The notes beneath the pieces are model-generated. The model saw only the letters and a list, made by a program, of their open reading frames with translations, had not been told where the DNA came from and searched no databases. DNA of 64,000 nt from Acholoe squamosa (lineage: Eukaryota > Annelida > Polychaeta > Phyllodocida > Polynoidae), in contig OX439044.1 in NCBI GenBank assembly GCA_949317995.1, positions 9,457,141 to 9,521,140 on the forward strand, in the 5' to 3' direction. Position 1 is the first letter of the stretch. The number at the start of each line of letters is the position of its first letter. A program made the position numbers and the translations under genes. This document shows positions 1 through 12,059 of the stretch, in pieces.

Positions 1-175
1 TTATTATTTGATAAAATATATTTACAAGTATATACATTAATTTTTAATCATAATTCAGACTGTACATAGTGTAATCTTTGTATACGGTTTTCATGTGAGG
101 CTTCTTTCGAAATGTAGGAATGGTGTAAGTCATTCTTCCTGCCCACAATTCATCTAAATTACAATAGAAATCTAC

Positions 176-483
176 TTAAGTATAATACCAAGTATTCCAT
201 TCACTTTGTGCGGACATGACACTTCTTAGCAGAGCTTTCTGTATATTTTCAAAATGAAACTCTCTACAGAGCACACGATCTAAACACTTTTGACAGAAAG
301 TGTTGAATATTTTCTCAGAGTCATGACAACACAGGTGTCGTAAAAGTTTTTCTCGAGAAGAAATATGAAAGCATCTGTAGATTCTAATGTATAACGTCTT
401 TTGATGAAAGGACAGGTTTCCTGATTGTGAAATTGATATACTACTATACATCTATCTGCGAAGACATTAGTTCCAGAAAACAT
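176..483 (-). pseudogene. Unrecognised short coding remnant, frameshifted
   Basis: Two overlapping minus-strand frames look complementary. The first (from 483) begins MFSGTNVFADRC and contains a Cys/His-bearing stretch; the second carries on to 176 with FCQKCLDRVLCREF. A frame change near 310-340 would join them into a protein of about 100 residues containing Cys pairs. I do not recognise a family. It lies beyond the 3' end of the split low-complexity gene and may be a neighbouring gene of the same element. Confidence is low because the region is short and AT-rich. Confidence 0.2.
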
Positions 484-789
484 TGTTGAAACACTATTTC
501 AACGAATCGAATGACAGATTAGAAATGAGACCTTAACGTACATGTTGTTTTAACAAAAACAACACATCTGTTGCATCGATTATTTCCCATGTGTAAGACA
601 GGCCGCAAGTACACATTTTTCCTCCTTAAACAATATACGAGTAGGTAAGGTAGTAGTACTACCTTGAATGTTAGAACAACGTACAACGATCTTGTATAAC
701 CCTACAAGCAGTAGTGGCGACACAAGAAAATTAATGAAACTGGCTTGATAGTCGGTGAGTTTACCTATTTTAGTTGGTGTGATGTCTGT

Positions 790-1130
790 TCTTTCAGGTG
801 TAACAAGGGGTGTGTATTCGTCAGCAGCAGCAGCATCAGCACCAGCAGTAGCAGCACCATTAGCACCAACATCAGCACCATCAGTACCAGCAGCAGCAGC
901 AGGAGCACCATTAGCACCAACATCAGTACCAGCAGCAGCACCAGCAGCAGCACCAGCATCAGCACCATCACTACCATCAGTAGCAGCAACAGCAGCAGAA
1001 GCAGTAGTAGCAGCAGTAGCACCATCATAACCATCATCACCAGCAGCAGCGGCAGCAGCAGCACCATCATTACCATCATCACCAGCAGCAGCAGCAGCTT
1101 CAGCAGCAATCAACCATTCGTATGCATCGA
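790..1130. repeat. Imperfect trinucleotide (AGC/ACC/ATC-type) microsatellite
   Basis: The tract is built almost entirely of CAG/CAC/CAT-type triplets, for example CAGCAGCAGCATCAGCACC. It gives open frames in several registers on both strands. On the minus strand it encodes the Ala/Gly/Asp-rich part of the split gene. A shorter similar tract lies at 1376-1440. Confidence 0.85.
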
Positions 1131-1526
1131 TATAAAAGTCCTCGTTAGCATGAGCACCAGTAGTACCATCTTCACCACTTGCAAAAGTACCTATATCAGA
1201 AAGATTAAACCATTCAGACGGGTCCATAAAATCTTCGGTGGCGTCAGCAGCGTAATCTGTCAACAGAAAATCATCCACATCCAATAACCATGGAGGGATA
1301 TAATGATGATGTAACAGTTGTTGGGTTCTCAAAGTTGACAGTCTGTAGAGTGGTGAAGGAGGTAGTAGCACCACCGCCGTCATCATCATCACCACCACCA
1401 CCACCAACACCACCACCACCAGTAGTAGCACCTTCATCAGCAACGTTCTTAAACCATAGACACGAGTCGATATGATCTTTTTTAGCGGCAGCGTGGGCGT
1501 CATCTTCGAACAGAAAAGCATATAAG

Positions 1527-2218
1527 TGTCAACGGACGGTTAAATGTGGTGAAGTGAATGTACACGGAATCCAGGGAAGTTCAGTTGATCCTTTTATTGC
1601 ATAGCTGACATGAGTGTTTCATAAAGGTGGTAACAATGATAACACTCGCCAAGATCTAAGCTCTGCCGCCGATCCTATAGCTCAACCTGTCATAGGTTCT
1701 AGGTATAGGTGTAAGGTGTAAGTTGGGAGAGATATCTTAGAATAGATAGCTTAGAATAGATAGCTTGGAATAGATGACTGGGAGCTGCTCAAGCTACCTT
1801 ATATACTGAGGGCTAGAGCAGCTCACAGTGTTGTGAAATGTTCTGTACATGTGGCTCAATAGAATAGTGACGCATGTCATAAGGAGAGAGTGCCACCTGT
1901 GGGTAGATTATGTTAATGAGGATTGAGAGGAGATTGTGAAATATCCTCTCATTCCAAATATGGCACCACAGGTGGATCACACTTCCTCTAGTTAGACTCT
2001 GTGTGTGTAGATAAGGTTGGAATGTTCTTACATCCTTGTACCTTATGTCACAGAGTGTCATGGAGGAAGTGTGTTTGTGATGAGTAATGGATCCTGGTTC
2101 CTATTGAGGAATACAGGAGATTATTGAGTGTGGATCATGGGCAGAGCTTAGGCTTTATATGGCGAAGACTGTAGTAAATATGAGAAATAATAATAATACC
2201 CAGAATGGTCCATTGACA
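1527..2218 (-). repeat. 3' LTR of element A
   Basis: 692-bp LTR with TG...CA ends on either strand. It carries a short tandem repeat (units like TAGAATAGATAGCT at about 1735-1775), and ATAAAA lies just inside the transcript 3' side in the inverted reading. It differs from the partner LTR at 7380-8073 by only a few substitutions, which implies a recent insertion. Confidence 0.9.
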
Positions 2219-5200
2219 AATCCCCACATTCCTACTCGTCTCTGCACGAGTGTAAAGGGAGAAAAATAAGTAGAAAAGATGAGGCTTTGCCAAGTCCATT
2301 GACAATTATGGGTATTATGATACAAATACTGGGTTTTGTGAAAAACCTGATGGGTTTGACATTATATGCAGTATAAAAAAAAGGGTTCCTTTATGGAATT
2401 ACAAAAATAAAGGTTTTTGTGTGGATCAAGTGACTTGAAGTATATATACAGGTTTTAAGTGCCGGGATATGTACAATGCTTAAAATATATATGTACCGGT
2501 ATGTTATTGTGGGAAAATGAAAATTTTTCTGATTTGATAACATGTTGGTTTTATACAATAATACGCAATGAAATGTATCCAGATGAAAATTAACCAAGTT
2601 TGGTGATTCTTGGTATTGTGGGGTCAACAATCAACACAAGGGTGATGAGTCTTTGGCTCCACACTACCAAGACTCATAACCGAAGTTGTGTAGCGTCTGC
2701 TACACAGTCGGGTATAAGGTATAAGTCAAGGTGGTATTCAGTGTTACTGTTGACTAGGAACATGGTAATTTTCATGAAAATATACAAAAATGTGATGTAT
2801 ACAACCTGTTGATTATGGATGACTAATTTGACTAAAACTCATAAATACATGTCATAGTTGAGCTTGAAAAACAGTGGTAAAGGTGATGAATTTTATAGCA
2901 CCTAGAGAGGCAAGCCAGAAGGACATTTTTGGTGTGTCTCTCATAAAATTCATCAAAAATCATAAATTTAACGTTACAATTGTGTCTCAGCGATTTGGAT
3001 ATAAAATATGGATATACAAAAATTGGTTTTGAAGAAGTGTCTATTTGTGTTTTTGAAGTGTCAATTCGGGTGCTGTTGGGAAGTAGGCTTTGATGTCCTT
3101 ATGGTGATATTGTCAATTTGTGGCCTGAAGAGTGCCATGGCGAGCTACTGGTTATAATTTGCCATGTTGTTTTGGTGTTTCTTGTTTCCGGACTTGATGG
3201 TACTGGTCCTTTCTCCATGGGTTTGGCCTCTGGCACTGAAGGAAACGATGCTCTGTTGGTGGTAGGCCTGTTGAGGAAACAGCAGGAAGAGGAGACAATT
3301 CATCGACCTATAGTTTGTCTGTTATAGGTTGCAGACAGGCCACGGTCAATACAGAAAAGGGACGTCAGATCAATATCATTTTGTTAACGTACAAAACCTA
3401 AGTACAGAGATCGATTGATTTATTTGGCTTAGCGCGGGTCCTGTATCTAGGGACGCTAAGGTTAGTTTATCTAAATTCCACCAGGTGGTAGTAGTGAGCT
3501 GGCGCTGCACCATAATGGCGAGAATCAGATAAGTTATGGGGATTAATATGACCTGCTCAGGTCGACTCCTACCTGTCTAAATATCCTGAAAAAAATTTTC
3601 TTTTCTGTGTCGCCAAAATTTTTGATCCGGGGTGCTATAAAAGGGGACTCGTCCGTCTGTGATGTCATAATGTTACATAATCGCCTCCATGGAGGTTTAT
3701 GAGGTGGATCTTATAATGCCGAACGGAACTGTGCTCCACCTCACAATTACCATGTCGGGCGGATTGTAAGTACTTTCTGATTTACAAATAGGCGATACCT
3801 GGATTTTTGACATTTTTGAGGGTCGAGACGTGGGGCATTTTTTTGGTCTAATTAGCTTCTTGGATTGTATTTCAGCATCACGCAGATCCAGTGGGTGATC
3901 GTTCCGCCCGGCGGAGCGATCAATGGATACTAAGGTAAGTTTGATCTGAGCAAGTTAAAGTGTGAACATGTGCTAATGTTGTTGTTATTGTCGGGGTGCC
4001 ACGTGCGGGTGTCACATGACCGATGGTAGTCATGGTGACGGCCGTGACGTCCGTCAGTTTCGGTAATTAAAATGAAACCAAGATGGCGCCGGGCTGCCGC
4101 GTATGGCGCGAAAGTTGTCGGACCAGACGTTGCAGCTGGTGCCAATACTAATGAACATTAGTATAGGCCGGTCTATTGTATAAGTTAGGCTTAGCTGTGG
4201 CTATGATGTTGTTTTAGCTCATTATGTGTGATCATGGCTGTGTATGGATGTGTTTTGGGTGTCTGGGGGGTGAATGGTGGGGTGGGGGGGGTTGGGGGTG
4301 AATGGTAGGTTAGATGGGGGGGGCGATCCCCACATAAGCGTCTTTGCGGCGTATGTGTGAGGGCTACCTGCCATCCCCACATAAATGTGATGGTATCTTC
4401 CAACTGTACTGACATTTGGGTATAACCTCGGGACGGTCCTAAGTTATATGATTGTGGGGGTGGCCGGCAGTCGCTGAGGTGGGACGGTGGTCTCCGTCAT
4501 GAACCGAAATCGGCCATGTTGGAATGGTGAGTCGAAATTTTACCTACCATAGACTTTGTATGTGGGTCTGTCAGACAGGTTGAGTTTAAACATATATAGA
4601 TAGTTGGGACACTGGGCTTCTCGGGGTTTAGCAGATCCCCATATGCTTGCCGCCGTTTGGGCCCGAGCCTTCTATCTGGTATGCTCTCCTGGATCGGGGG
4701 ACGATGTCGTGGCTAAACTTCGCCGAGCATCCACTATTACAGCGTGGGGACACCTGTTCTATAAATAGAATGGGTGATTCCCCCGTTGTTATGGTTACGG
4801 GTATACTGACAAAACGGTTTGTTTTGATTTTTGCCAGTGCACATGTACTCTACTGCAATAGTGACTCATACGAATTTTGATTTGGGGGGGGGAAATAGGG
4901 CTTGGGTGGTTGAGTGGGGGGGGGCTTGGTTTTGTGTGAGAGAAAAAGGTGGGGTGTGGGGCGCAGTGAATATTGGGTCGGAAAAATGAAAAGTTTTATA
5001 CAAAATTTTGGGGGGTTGGTGTGTTGCTGTTAGGCATAATTTTCTAGAATAGACTAGCTTGTTAGGTTAATCTATGGCTAGTAATTGATGTATTTTTACC
5101 GTGACTTTTTGTAAGAGGTTTAGTGACTAGTGAGCTAAGATGGTTCAATACAGTGGTGGGGGCGTTTGGCTTGATAACAATGAACAGCTTGCCAAACAGA

Positions 5201-7069
5201 TCCATGGCCTTGCTCCTATTTGCCATGTGGGCCTAGAAGGCTATGGATGGGCCACCCTGGGTTGAATCCATATGACTTTGGTGCCTTAAGGCTTAAAATT
5301 AGTATTAAATAAATGGGTAATCTAAGGTAGGATGGGTTGTGTGTGGGGTGGGTGGGGTGGGTGGGGTGTTGCCAAAAGGTTGATAAGTAAGATCTAAAGT
5401 GGTCAGGTCGTCGTAGAAAGGCATGAAGTGGACTGCGAATTCAACTATCACATTTTACAAAGCACTCTGGGCGCACACTACCATTGGCATGTAATGGGTA
5501 TCTGGGTCACATGATGGCATAATCCATCATTGTCATGCTAGAACGATTGATGACGCTACTAATGGACACATAAGACAAAAACCTACCTGGGCTGGTTGCA
5601 TGGCAGCCTCGGCATTTGGCCCTGTGGTCTCCGGATACTTGCTCCAAATGGTGACTGGGTTTGGTAAGTTTGGTATATTGTTTGGGAAGTGGGAAAGATG
5701 GGGGTAGGGTGAGGCTTATAAGCACTTCATGAGGTTGGCTAATTCCTCATTACATGCCTCCCGATGAGGTATGTCTCACCCATATATGGCACGAGGCCTA
5801 GCTATTGGTTGTTTTGCATACACCTGATCACCGTGATATGCAAATTTAATGGACCTTTATGGGGTGCGGATGATCATTGGATGATCTGAATATTGTAGTT
5901 ATGAAAGGGGGGTTGATGGTTGTGGCGCTGAGATTAGTCAGCCTGCCGGGGTGCACTTGTTCCTGTTATGTTAACACAGCAGGGAACCATGCTGAAATAT
6001 TATTTTATTAAGTGTCTCACCAAACATTCCAGTACCAATGGTAAACAGAGGTATAAACACGGATCAGGATGCAAGAGAACTGCGCTCCTACAGTAGGCCG
6101 TCATTTGGTAATACCTTAGGGTATAGAGGAGCCCTGAGCTTGTAACAAACTGGCGCATGCATGCCCCAATTTAATGGGACACAAACCGAGCGTACGCTGT
6201 GACCGTGGGTAATTTATGTGGCGTGCCAACCAGATCATCCAGTTTACGGCTGCCTGAGCCTTCAGAAAATTAAATAAAATTTTTGGCAATGTCACCCACT
6301 TAGTTGTAGTACTAAGGTTTTGATGTGTTGGAGGGAATAATTGGAATTTTGTGGGAAAAATTAAACATAAAAAAAGGTGAATTTGGTGGTTCTAATGAGT
6401 ACTCTCCATTGAAGTAATGTATGGGAAATGGAGAGGGAACATCTATTACACGAAGAAAATATGCCTATAGTGTCTAAGTGGTTCTATGTATGTCTGTTTT
6501 GAGGGTGGTAAGAAGGTTACCATGGGTGGGTTTGTTAGGAATAATAGATTGGGGTGTAGGGCTGGGGTGGGGGCGGGGGGGGGGTTTGGGGAGAGGTGGG
6601 GGGTGCCTATACTCTGAATATAGACATTGTAGGATGCTTTTGGAGGAGAAGGGTTTTATCAGCCAGTAACACTGTGAGTCTAAGGTTCCTAACATATTTC
6701 AAAATGTGTGCTTGCTATTCTATCAACCATTTCTGGTTAATAAAAACAAGGAGGCGCCAGAATCAACGAGAGCTCTATACAAGTGGTTGTCCATGTTAAC
6801 AGATACTGCACTCTTAGTCAATTCTGTATCAACGAAAATGGCCTTACCTTGCTGTCCATATTGACCAGACTTGCTTTTAGGCCCCAGAATCGAGGTATCC
6901 TGGCTGTGTTTTTCATCGTCAGTGCAAGAGTCCTGGAGGTATGAGAGTCAATTGAGAGTTAACTTCTGCTTCAGTAGTAGGAGCAGGAGTAGTGGTGGGC
7001 GGTCGTGTGGTCGGGTCCTGTGGGGTCGGGGTCGGGGACTATAGGTGCTGTAGTTCCGTTCCCTGAATC
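2219..7069 (-). other. Non-coding interior of element A
   Basis: About 4.85 kb with no ORF I can support. Most of it (about 2219-2925 and 4056-6860) matches the reverse complement of 36060-39354 in copy B. A block of about 1.13 kb (about 2929-4055) is absent from copy B at the equivalent point. That block contains a TATAAAAG-type box near 3636. G-rich strings (4263-4320, 4884-5010, 6560-6602) look like simple sequence. The short ORFs here are not conserved between A and B. Confidence 0.7.
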
Positions 7070-7327
7070 CTAATTATTGTGACTGTTCCTGGGGCTGTTG
7101 CTGTCGGCGTCAGATTGTGGCGCTGTATAGCTCCTACCAGGGGTGGTGTTCCTTGGGGTGTCGGGTGGGTATAGCTGGGTCATTTTGAAGGCGTCAGGTG
7201 ATGAAGTTTGCCTCTGGAGGTGGTGTGTAGTATCACTTGTGGAATGGTTGGGCACGTCTAGCCCAGGTGATGTAAAGGTGCGTTGTTTTGAAGCTGGCTC
7301 CTTAGGTGATGTCTCACTATTGCTCAT
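7070..7327 (-). pseudogene. Internally deleted gag remnant of element A
   Basis: 85-codon frame starting MSNSETSPKEPASKQ, like the first residues of the full gag at 29274. After about 40 residues it jumps to the Ser/Asp-rich C-terminus of gag (SDADSNSPRNSHNN, compare SEADNDSPNNTQDE at 32085-32123) and stops at the same conserved TAG. The capsid-like gag domain is missing, so the product is unlikely to form particles by itself. Its twin is at 35417-35674. Confidence 0.75.
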
Positions 7328-7379
7328 GTTTAATGAGAGGTTGGTAGTGGGATATTCTTGGAGGGTTCATCCACCATCG

Positions 7380-8073
7380 TGTCAACGGACGGTTACATGT
7401 GGTGAAGTGAATGTACACGGAATCCAGGGAAGTTCAGTTGATCCTTTTATTGCATAGCTGACATGAGTGTTTCATAAAGGTGGTAACAATGATAACACTC
7501 GCCAAGATCTAAGCTCTGCCTCCGATCCTATAGCTCAACCTGTCGTAGGTTCTAGGTATAGGTGTAAGGTGTAAGTTGGGAGAGATATCTTAGAATAGAT
7601 AGCTTAGAATAGATAGCTTGGAATAGATGACTGGGAGCTGCTCAAGCTACCTTATATACTGAGGGCTAGAGCAGCTCACAGTGTTGTGAAATGTTCTGTA
7701 CATGTGGCTCAATAGAATAGTGACACATGTCATAAGGAGAGAGTGCCACCTGTGGGTAGATTATGTTAATGAGGATTGAGAGGAGATTGTGAAATATCCT
7801 CTCATTCCAAATATGGCACCACAGGTGGATCACACTTCCTCCAGTTAGACTGTGTGTGTGTGTAGATAAGGTTGGAATGTTATTACATCCTTGTACCTTA
7901 TGTCACAGAGTGTCATGGAGGAAGTGTGTTTGTGATGAGTAATGGATCCTGGTTCCTATTGAGGAATACAGGAGATTATTGAGTGTGGATCATGGGCAGA
8001 GCTTAGGCTTTATATGGCGAAGACTGTAGTAAATATGAGAAATAATAATAATACCCAGAATGGTCCATTGACA
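7380..8073 (-). repeat. 5' LTR of element A
   Basis: 694-bp LTR nearly identical to 1527-2218. In element orientation it begins TGTCAATGGACC (8073) and ends GTTGACA (7380). It is followed by the leader CGATGGTGGATGAACC, in which TGGTGGATGAACC is a possible primer-binding site 3 nt past the LTR. Confidence 0.88.
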
Positions 8074-8163
8074 TAAGTCCATTGCCGTGGGGGGATATGG
8101 TGATGCTGTAACAGTTCTTGCATTCTCAAAGTTGGCAGTCTGTAGAGTGGTCGATGTTTCCAT

Positions 8164-9461
8164 GATGAAGGAGGCAGAGAAAGTGTGATTGGGACAAGCG
8201 GTCACTCTCCCTTATGTACCCTGTCCGAGATAAACCTCTTTTCTGCAGGTTTCAATCGATCAAAGACTTAAAAGAGATATAAGTCCATTTTCACAAAGAC
8301 CTTCACTTGGTAGGGTATTTCTCTTTTTTTTTCTTTTTTTTTTTTTAACCTGCCGGTTGCTGTAAACATGGATCCCTTAGATCATTCAGCGCGGTTGGTC
8401 CCAGAGGGAAAATATAAAAGACTTGAAGGATCTGGTCGCATAGTCCCCCACCTTTCACTGCAGGAGTCTTAGATCTTCAAAGTTTTGTCACAGACATAGA
8501 GCCTCACGAACACTCCAAGTTGGCGACAAGAGGAGGTTTAAACTTTCTTGATTTCTTAGACTTAGGCCGCTTACCACACACACACGTTTTGTAGTCACAG
8601 AGAGAGGGGCAGACAGACATGGCACCCTGGGGTATCCCTGTACTCTAATGTACATTGAGATGAAGTTTGCGGTGTGCCCCACACCTTTTTAGTAGGGAGT
8701 AATCCAATTAAATCACCCTCCCTTTGGTTGACCACCCCCTGTAGTTTTTGTATGTAGACTTTGAACACCTTAAGCTCCTAACAAACCATAATCCTCTTAG
8801 ACATGTAAGACACATTAAGGTAATTATCACAGTTGTTACACCTGTTATTCCACCTGACACGCTTATCCCCAAAAGGGTGGGAGGATCCAGGTGAAAATGA
8901 GATTAGAGCATTCTCTCCACTATATAAGGACCCATCTTTTTTCTTGGAAGGGTACATTACATCCTCCGTCGCCTTTGACACCACCACCACCACCACCACT
9001 ACCATCACCACTTCTATTACTACTGCTTGCTTGCTTGCTTGCTTGCCGCTGCTACCGCACACGACTGTCGTCACCTGTCGCCTGCCCGCCGTCGCCCGTT
9101 CACCACTTATACCCACTTTTCCCTCCATGAGGAGGGGAGTCCATTTTATTTTTTGAGCTTTTTTTTATTTTATTTCACTCTATTCCACTCGAGATGGATC
9201 GAGATTTTAAAAGAACGATCAGGGAAACCCCATCTATTTTTTTATCTGAAAGTAGAGAGCAGCACATATTTCAGTCTCACGCCTCACGCCTCACGCCTCA
9301 CGCGATGAATAATCTCGTGAAAAGCAAAGGTGAGACCTTTTGTAGAAGCTTTAGCAGTAACACCACCAGCAGTGATAGAAATAGCAAAAGCAGTTGTAGG
9401 AGCAGTCGAAGAAAAGAACTCGCTCCATTACACCTCTCCACCACCACCGACTACCTCGACG
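8164..9461. other. Gene-poor stretch left of decayed Polinton 1
   Basis: No gene supported. It holds a T-rich run (8320-8346), a plus-strand TATAAAAG at about 8412, another TATA-like box (CTATATAAGG, about 8920), a (CAC)n tract at 8982-9000, TGCT/TTGC repeats near 9027-9045 and four tandem CTCACGC-type units at about 9277-9303. The TATA boxes could drive element 1 genes, but this is only positional. Confidence 0.4.
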
Positions 9462-10057
9462 ATGACGGACCCCACGGAGGAGCAACACTACAAGCGTTTG
9501 GCTCTCGTCGATCCTAAGACCCTCTTGAAATTACGAGTAACAGGTTACAATTTTTCCTTGCCAATCCAAACAACCACATGATTCCCGCTTTTACTCCTGT
9601 AAGACAGCCGTCGTCGCCTGAGAAACCTCGCTCTCTCCTTGAGGGGTTGCTCGAACAAGTTCAAAAGAGGAAATGCAACACCACCACCAAACTCTTCAAG
9701 ATACTGCAGAAATCCGACTTGGTCAGGTGGAACGACGACGGCTCAGTGAGTGAAATAATGGGTGAGAAAACGAATCCCGATGACTGAATAAGCATAGTGG
9801 ACTTACTGAACGATGCCGCAATGATGAGGAAAACGGTGATGACGAGACCCGAGGGGTACACACCATTCAAGCAAGTCCTGAGGGTGGAAGATCCCACCAG
9901 TTCCTTGATTGGAACCAGCTCTATAAAACAACCAGTGGTGCCAAAGTTTCGCACAGTACACCTCTCGGCAGAAGGAGGAAGCGACCGAGCACCAACGAGT
10001 AAGACGACGATGAGTTCAATGAAAACTATTACGACGGGGACGACACTCTCCTCGTAG
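9462..10057 (+). pseudogene. Polinton small conserved protein ('ALVDP' family), broken
   Basis: The ATG at 9462 opens a frame with the RLALVDPKTLLKL signature that starts a short protein found just upstream of the integrase in many metazoan Polintons. The frame shifts near 9560-9580. It continues with LLEGLLEQVQKRK and LVRWNDDGSVSEI, then crosses an in-frame TGA at 9785-9787 into IVDLLNDAAMM and PSSLIGT-like ends, all in the expected order for the family. Function in Polintons is unknown. The equivalent place in element 2 is 43945-44233. Family assignment is from recalled consensus, not from a search. Confidence 0.6.
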
Positions 10058-10198
10058 GTGCCTCCTCCTTTTCTCCCTGTTTTTCCCGTCGTAAGGGGGG
10101 CGAGGATGAGGGCGAGGATGAAATTTATGAAACTCTGACTACCTTTAAAAAACACCTCGACCTGACTCCTTCAGGAAAGAAAAGGAGATCATGCAGTC

Positions 10199-11335
10199 AT
10201 GCCACCCCGCCATGGCTATGTCTGAAAGACTGACCAAAAAGGAAAAAGAAAAGAGATGCGTGGTGGCTAAATACACCTATGTGAAAGCACCCTCCAGTTT
10301 CACCAGCTTCACCAAACTCCAGAAACAACATTTCCGCCACCGAGATCCCGCCTTCGTCTGAGACGCCTTGGTGTCTCTGAACGCCTACACTAAACATAAA
10401 CCCATTCAGAGAAAGTTCGCGAGGTACAGTGGCAGTTAGATTTGATGGACATGCAAGCTTTGGCGTCTCACAACGACGGGTTCCGCTACGTGGTCACGGC
10501 CATCAACGTTTTCTCCAGGTACGCGCGGGCTGCTCCCACCAAAACCAAAGGTGGTACAGCTGTCACCGAGGCGTTCAAAAAGATGATTGCTGAGAGACAC
10601 CTGCGCTCCGTTCAGACGGACAAGGGAAAAGAGTTTCTCAACAAGACCTTCCAAGATCACCTGAAGAGCAAAGACATAGAGTTTTTCACTAGCGAAAACG
10701 ACGACATCAAAGCTAGTCTAGTGGAGCGTTTGAATCGAAGTCTGAAGGAGAAGCTGTGGCGCTATTTCACACACAAGCGTACATGTCGCTACCTAGACAT
10801 ATTGGACCAGGTGGTGTCTTTTTATAATTGCACTCACCACAAAACCTTGAAAATGCCGCCTGCTGAAGTCACCTCGGAAAAGAGCGAAACTGTTTTCTAC
10901 AGTCACAACATCCCTACTAAGAAAAAAATCAAGGCAATATGGAAAAAAGAAGAAACGGCCGCTCGCCGCTCCGACACCAACGTCATAGGTCCAGGTGATA
11001 GAGTGAGAATGTTGAGAGCTAAAGGTGCCTTCAACAAAGGGTATGAGGGAAATTGGAGGGAGAACGTCGTCAACGTCGCTAAGACGTTGGGTAGTAGAGG
11101 GTTTGAGCTGAAAGACGACACCGGGGAGGAGATAAAAGGGGTCTTCTATCCCAAGGAGGTTCAGAAGACTCGTTACGGCAAGAGCAGGTACCCGATAGAC
11201 GATGTGCTGTGCTACAAGACCGTCAAGGGTAAACGCTTGGCTTCCGTGCATTGGAAGGGTCCCGAACATTAAACAGATCGCGGTGGACTGGGCAAAGGTA
11301 AACAGACTGATCGACGTGAAGAAAATCCTCGACAG
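10199..11335 (+). pseudogene. Polinton integrase (RVE, DDE) with C-terminal chromodomain, broken
   Basis: Retrovirus-like integrase that inserts Polinton DNA. The N-terminal part (about 10250-10420, FTSFTKLQKQHFR, then AYTKHKPIQRKF) is crossed by stops. The core frame 10442-11272 holds the three acidic residues: D in LMDMQALASHNDG (usual W-ADL-D motif, first part damaged), D in QTDKGKEF and E in ASLVERLNRSLK. A chromodomain begins at YPIDDVLCYKTVKGKRLASVHWKG and frame-shifts at about 11260 into VDWAKVNRLIDV. The PX-like gene follows. Order and motifs match integrases of animal Polintons and resemble the copy at 44251-45408. It is not functional as read. Confidence 0.8.
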
Positions 11336-11409
11336 CACTAATCCTCTGAATGAAACGGAGGAGAGCTTTTCTCCCAATGACGGAGCTCTAAGAAAAAGAG
11401 TTATAGGAC

Positions 11410-12010
11410 CAGATATTGAAACCTGGAAAGAAGTCGAAGCACCACTTCGCATTGACATGGGAAAAATCGCAGTTCAAAGACTACCTGTCGACTTTCCAGA
11501 AAAGGCGGAGAATGAGGAGTCTGCTGGCGCGAAAATTGGTTCTGAAAATGGAGCGAACAGCGAAGGTGCGAGCATTCAACCCAAACATATTTCCCTTGCC
11601 ACCCATTTTCACGGTGACCTACGCTTAGTTCTTCTACTTCTTGAACAGTCTCATGAAAGACCCGCTCAGAGGTGAAAACTTCCTAGTGCGGGGGTTCAAA
11701 GAAATCTCTTACAACTTGCTGACGTGCCCCGATTCACGGTCGTGATCATCACCGAGAATCTGGCACACATTCTAGGATTCGGGAAGAAGACTTATTTCGT
11801 GATGCTCTGTGTATGTGTACACCAATGCCATTCAAGATAGACCCATGGGTGACTTGCACGTGCCTCTGTTACGCGTCACAGTCGACAGAAGCGGAAAGCA
11901 AAGAGGGGAAACACGAGCTGTGAGTTTTCCACATTTGGATTATTTTCCCTTGAAATCCAGAAGGTTGGACGACCCATCCCATTCATGAGCGTTACGTAAA
12001 GAGATGCAGA
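11410..12010 (+). pseudogene. Polinton minor capsid (PX/penton-like), broken
   Basis: The best part is about 11730-11965: FTVVIITENLAHILGFGKKTY, then VYTNAIQDRPMGDLHVPLLR and a Phe-Pro-His-x-Tyr-Phe-Pro stretch. This order (NLAxxLGF, VYTNxxxxxxxGD, PLLR, tyrosine-rich end, PIPF) is what I recall for the Polinton single-jelly-roll minor capsid. The frame is broken in at least three places (about 11650, 11745, 11990). It lies between integrase and the glycine-rich pVI/mu-like gene, as expected. The partner copy in element 2 is 45405-45969. Confidence 0.6.
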
Positions 12011-12059
12011 CATGATACACAAACGAGCGTCGTACTTTTCGTCGTCGTAGAAGCGTACC

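Larger units (their letters stand above)
1527..8073 (-). mobile_element. Non-autonomous Ty3/gypsy-type LTR element A (complete, TSD TAAG)
   Basis: Two near-identical LTRs bound the element: 1527-2218 (692 bp) and 7380-8073 (694 bp). Both start TGTCAACGG and end CCATTGACA on the plus strand, so the element is transcribed leftward. The flanks carry TAAG at 1523-1526 and 8074-8077, a perfect 4-bp target duplication. The interior keeps only the start of gag (about 7327), a jump to the gag C-terminus (about 7070) and a scrap of the protease region (about 6760-6860). The rest (2219 to about 6700) has no supportable gene. The same interior occurs in reverse orientation as copy B (35345-39354). It must depend on enzymes from a full-length relative such as the one at 28572-35343. 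Confidence 0.9.
580..8163 (-). pseudogene. Acidic Ala/Gly-rich gene with duplicated module, split by LTR element A
   Basis: Reading on the minus strand from the ATG at 8163, the frame runs to 8078, is interrupted by LTR element A, and resumes at 1526 using one copy of the 4-bp duplication. The frame is preserved across the insertion point (MDLYAFLFEDDAHAA). A 1-nt frame change near 1290-1300 then passes into the long frame ending at 580. The protein holds two related modules. One begins TTLQTANFENARTVTASPYPP (about 8155-8090); the other begins TTLQTVNFENPTTVTSSLYPP (about 1365-1295). Each is followed by an acidic stretch with FLF/FLL and WF. Between and after them are long Gly, Asp and Ala tracts encoded by GGT/GAT/GCT triplets. 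The family is not recognised. It lies next to decayed Polinton element 1 in divergent orientation, so it could be an accessory gene of that element or a host gene. Confidence 0.5.

Noticed and set aside
745..1287. Long Ser-rich and other plus-strand ORFs over the triplet tract
   Set aside because: They are register shadows of the CAG/CAC/CAT repeat; the minus frame continues into non-repetitive coding-like sequence, the plus frames do not.
3118..3327. Small protein gene in element A
   Set aside because: Not conserved in copy B, which lacks this block; no family features.
8833..9156. Overlapping ORFs on both strands around the (CAC)n tract
   Set aside because: Low-complexity shadows with no conserved motif; they do not match a Polinton gene.
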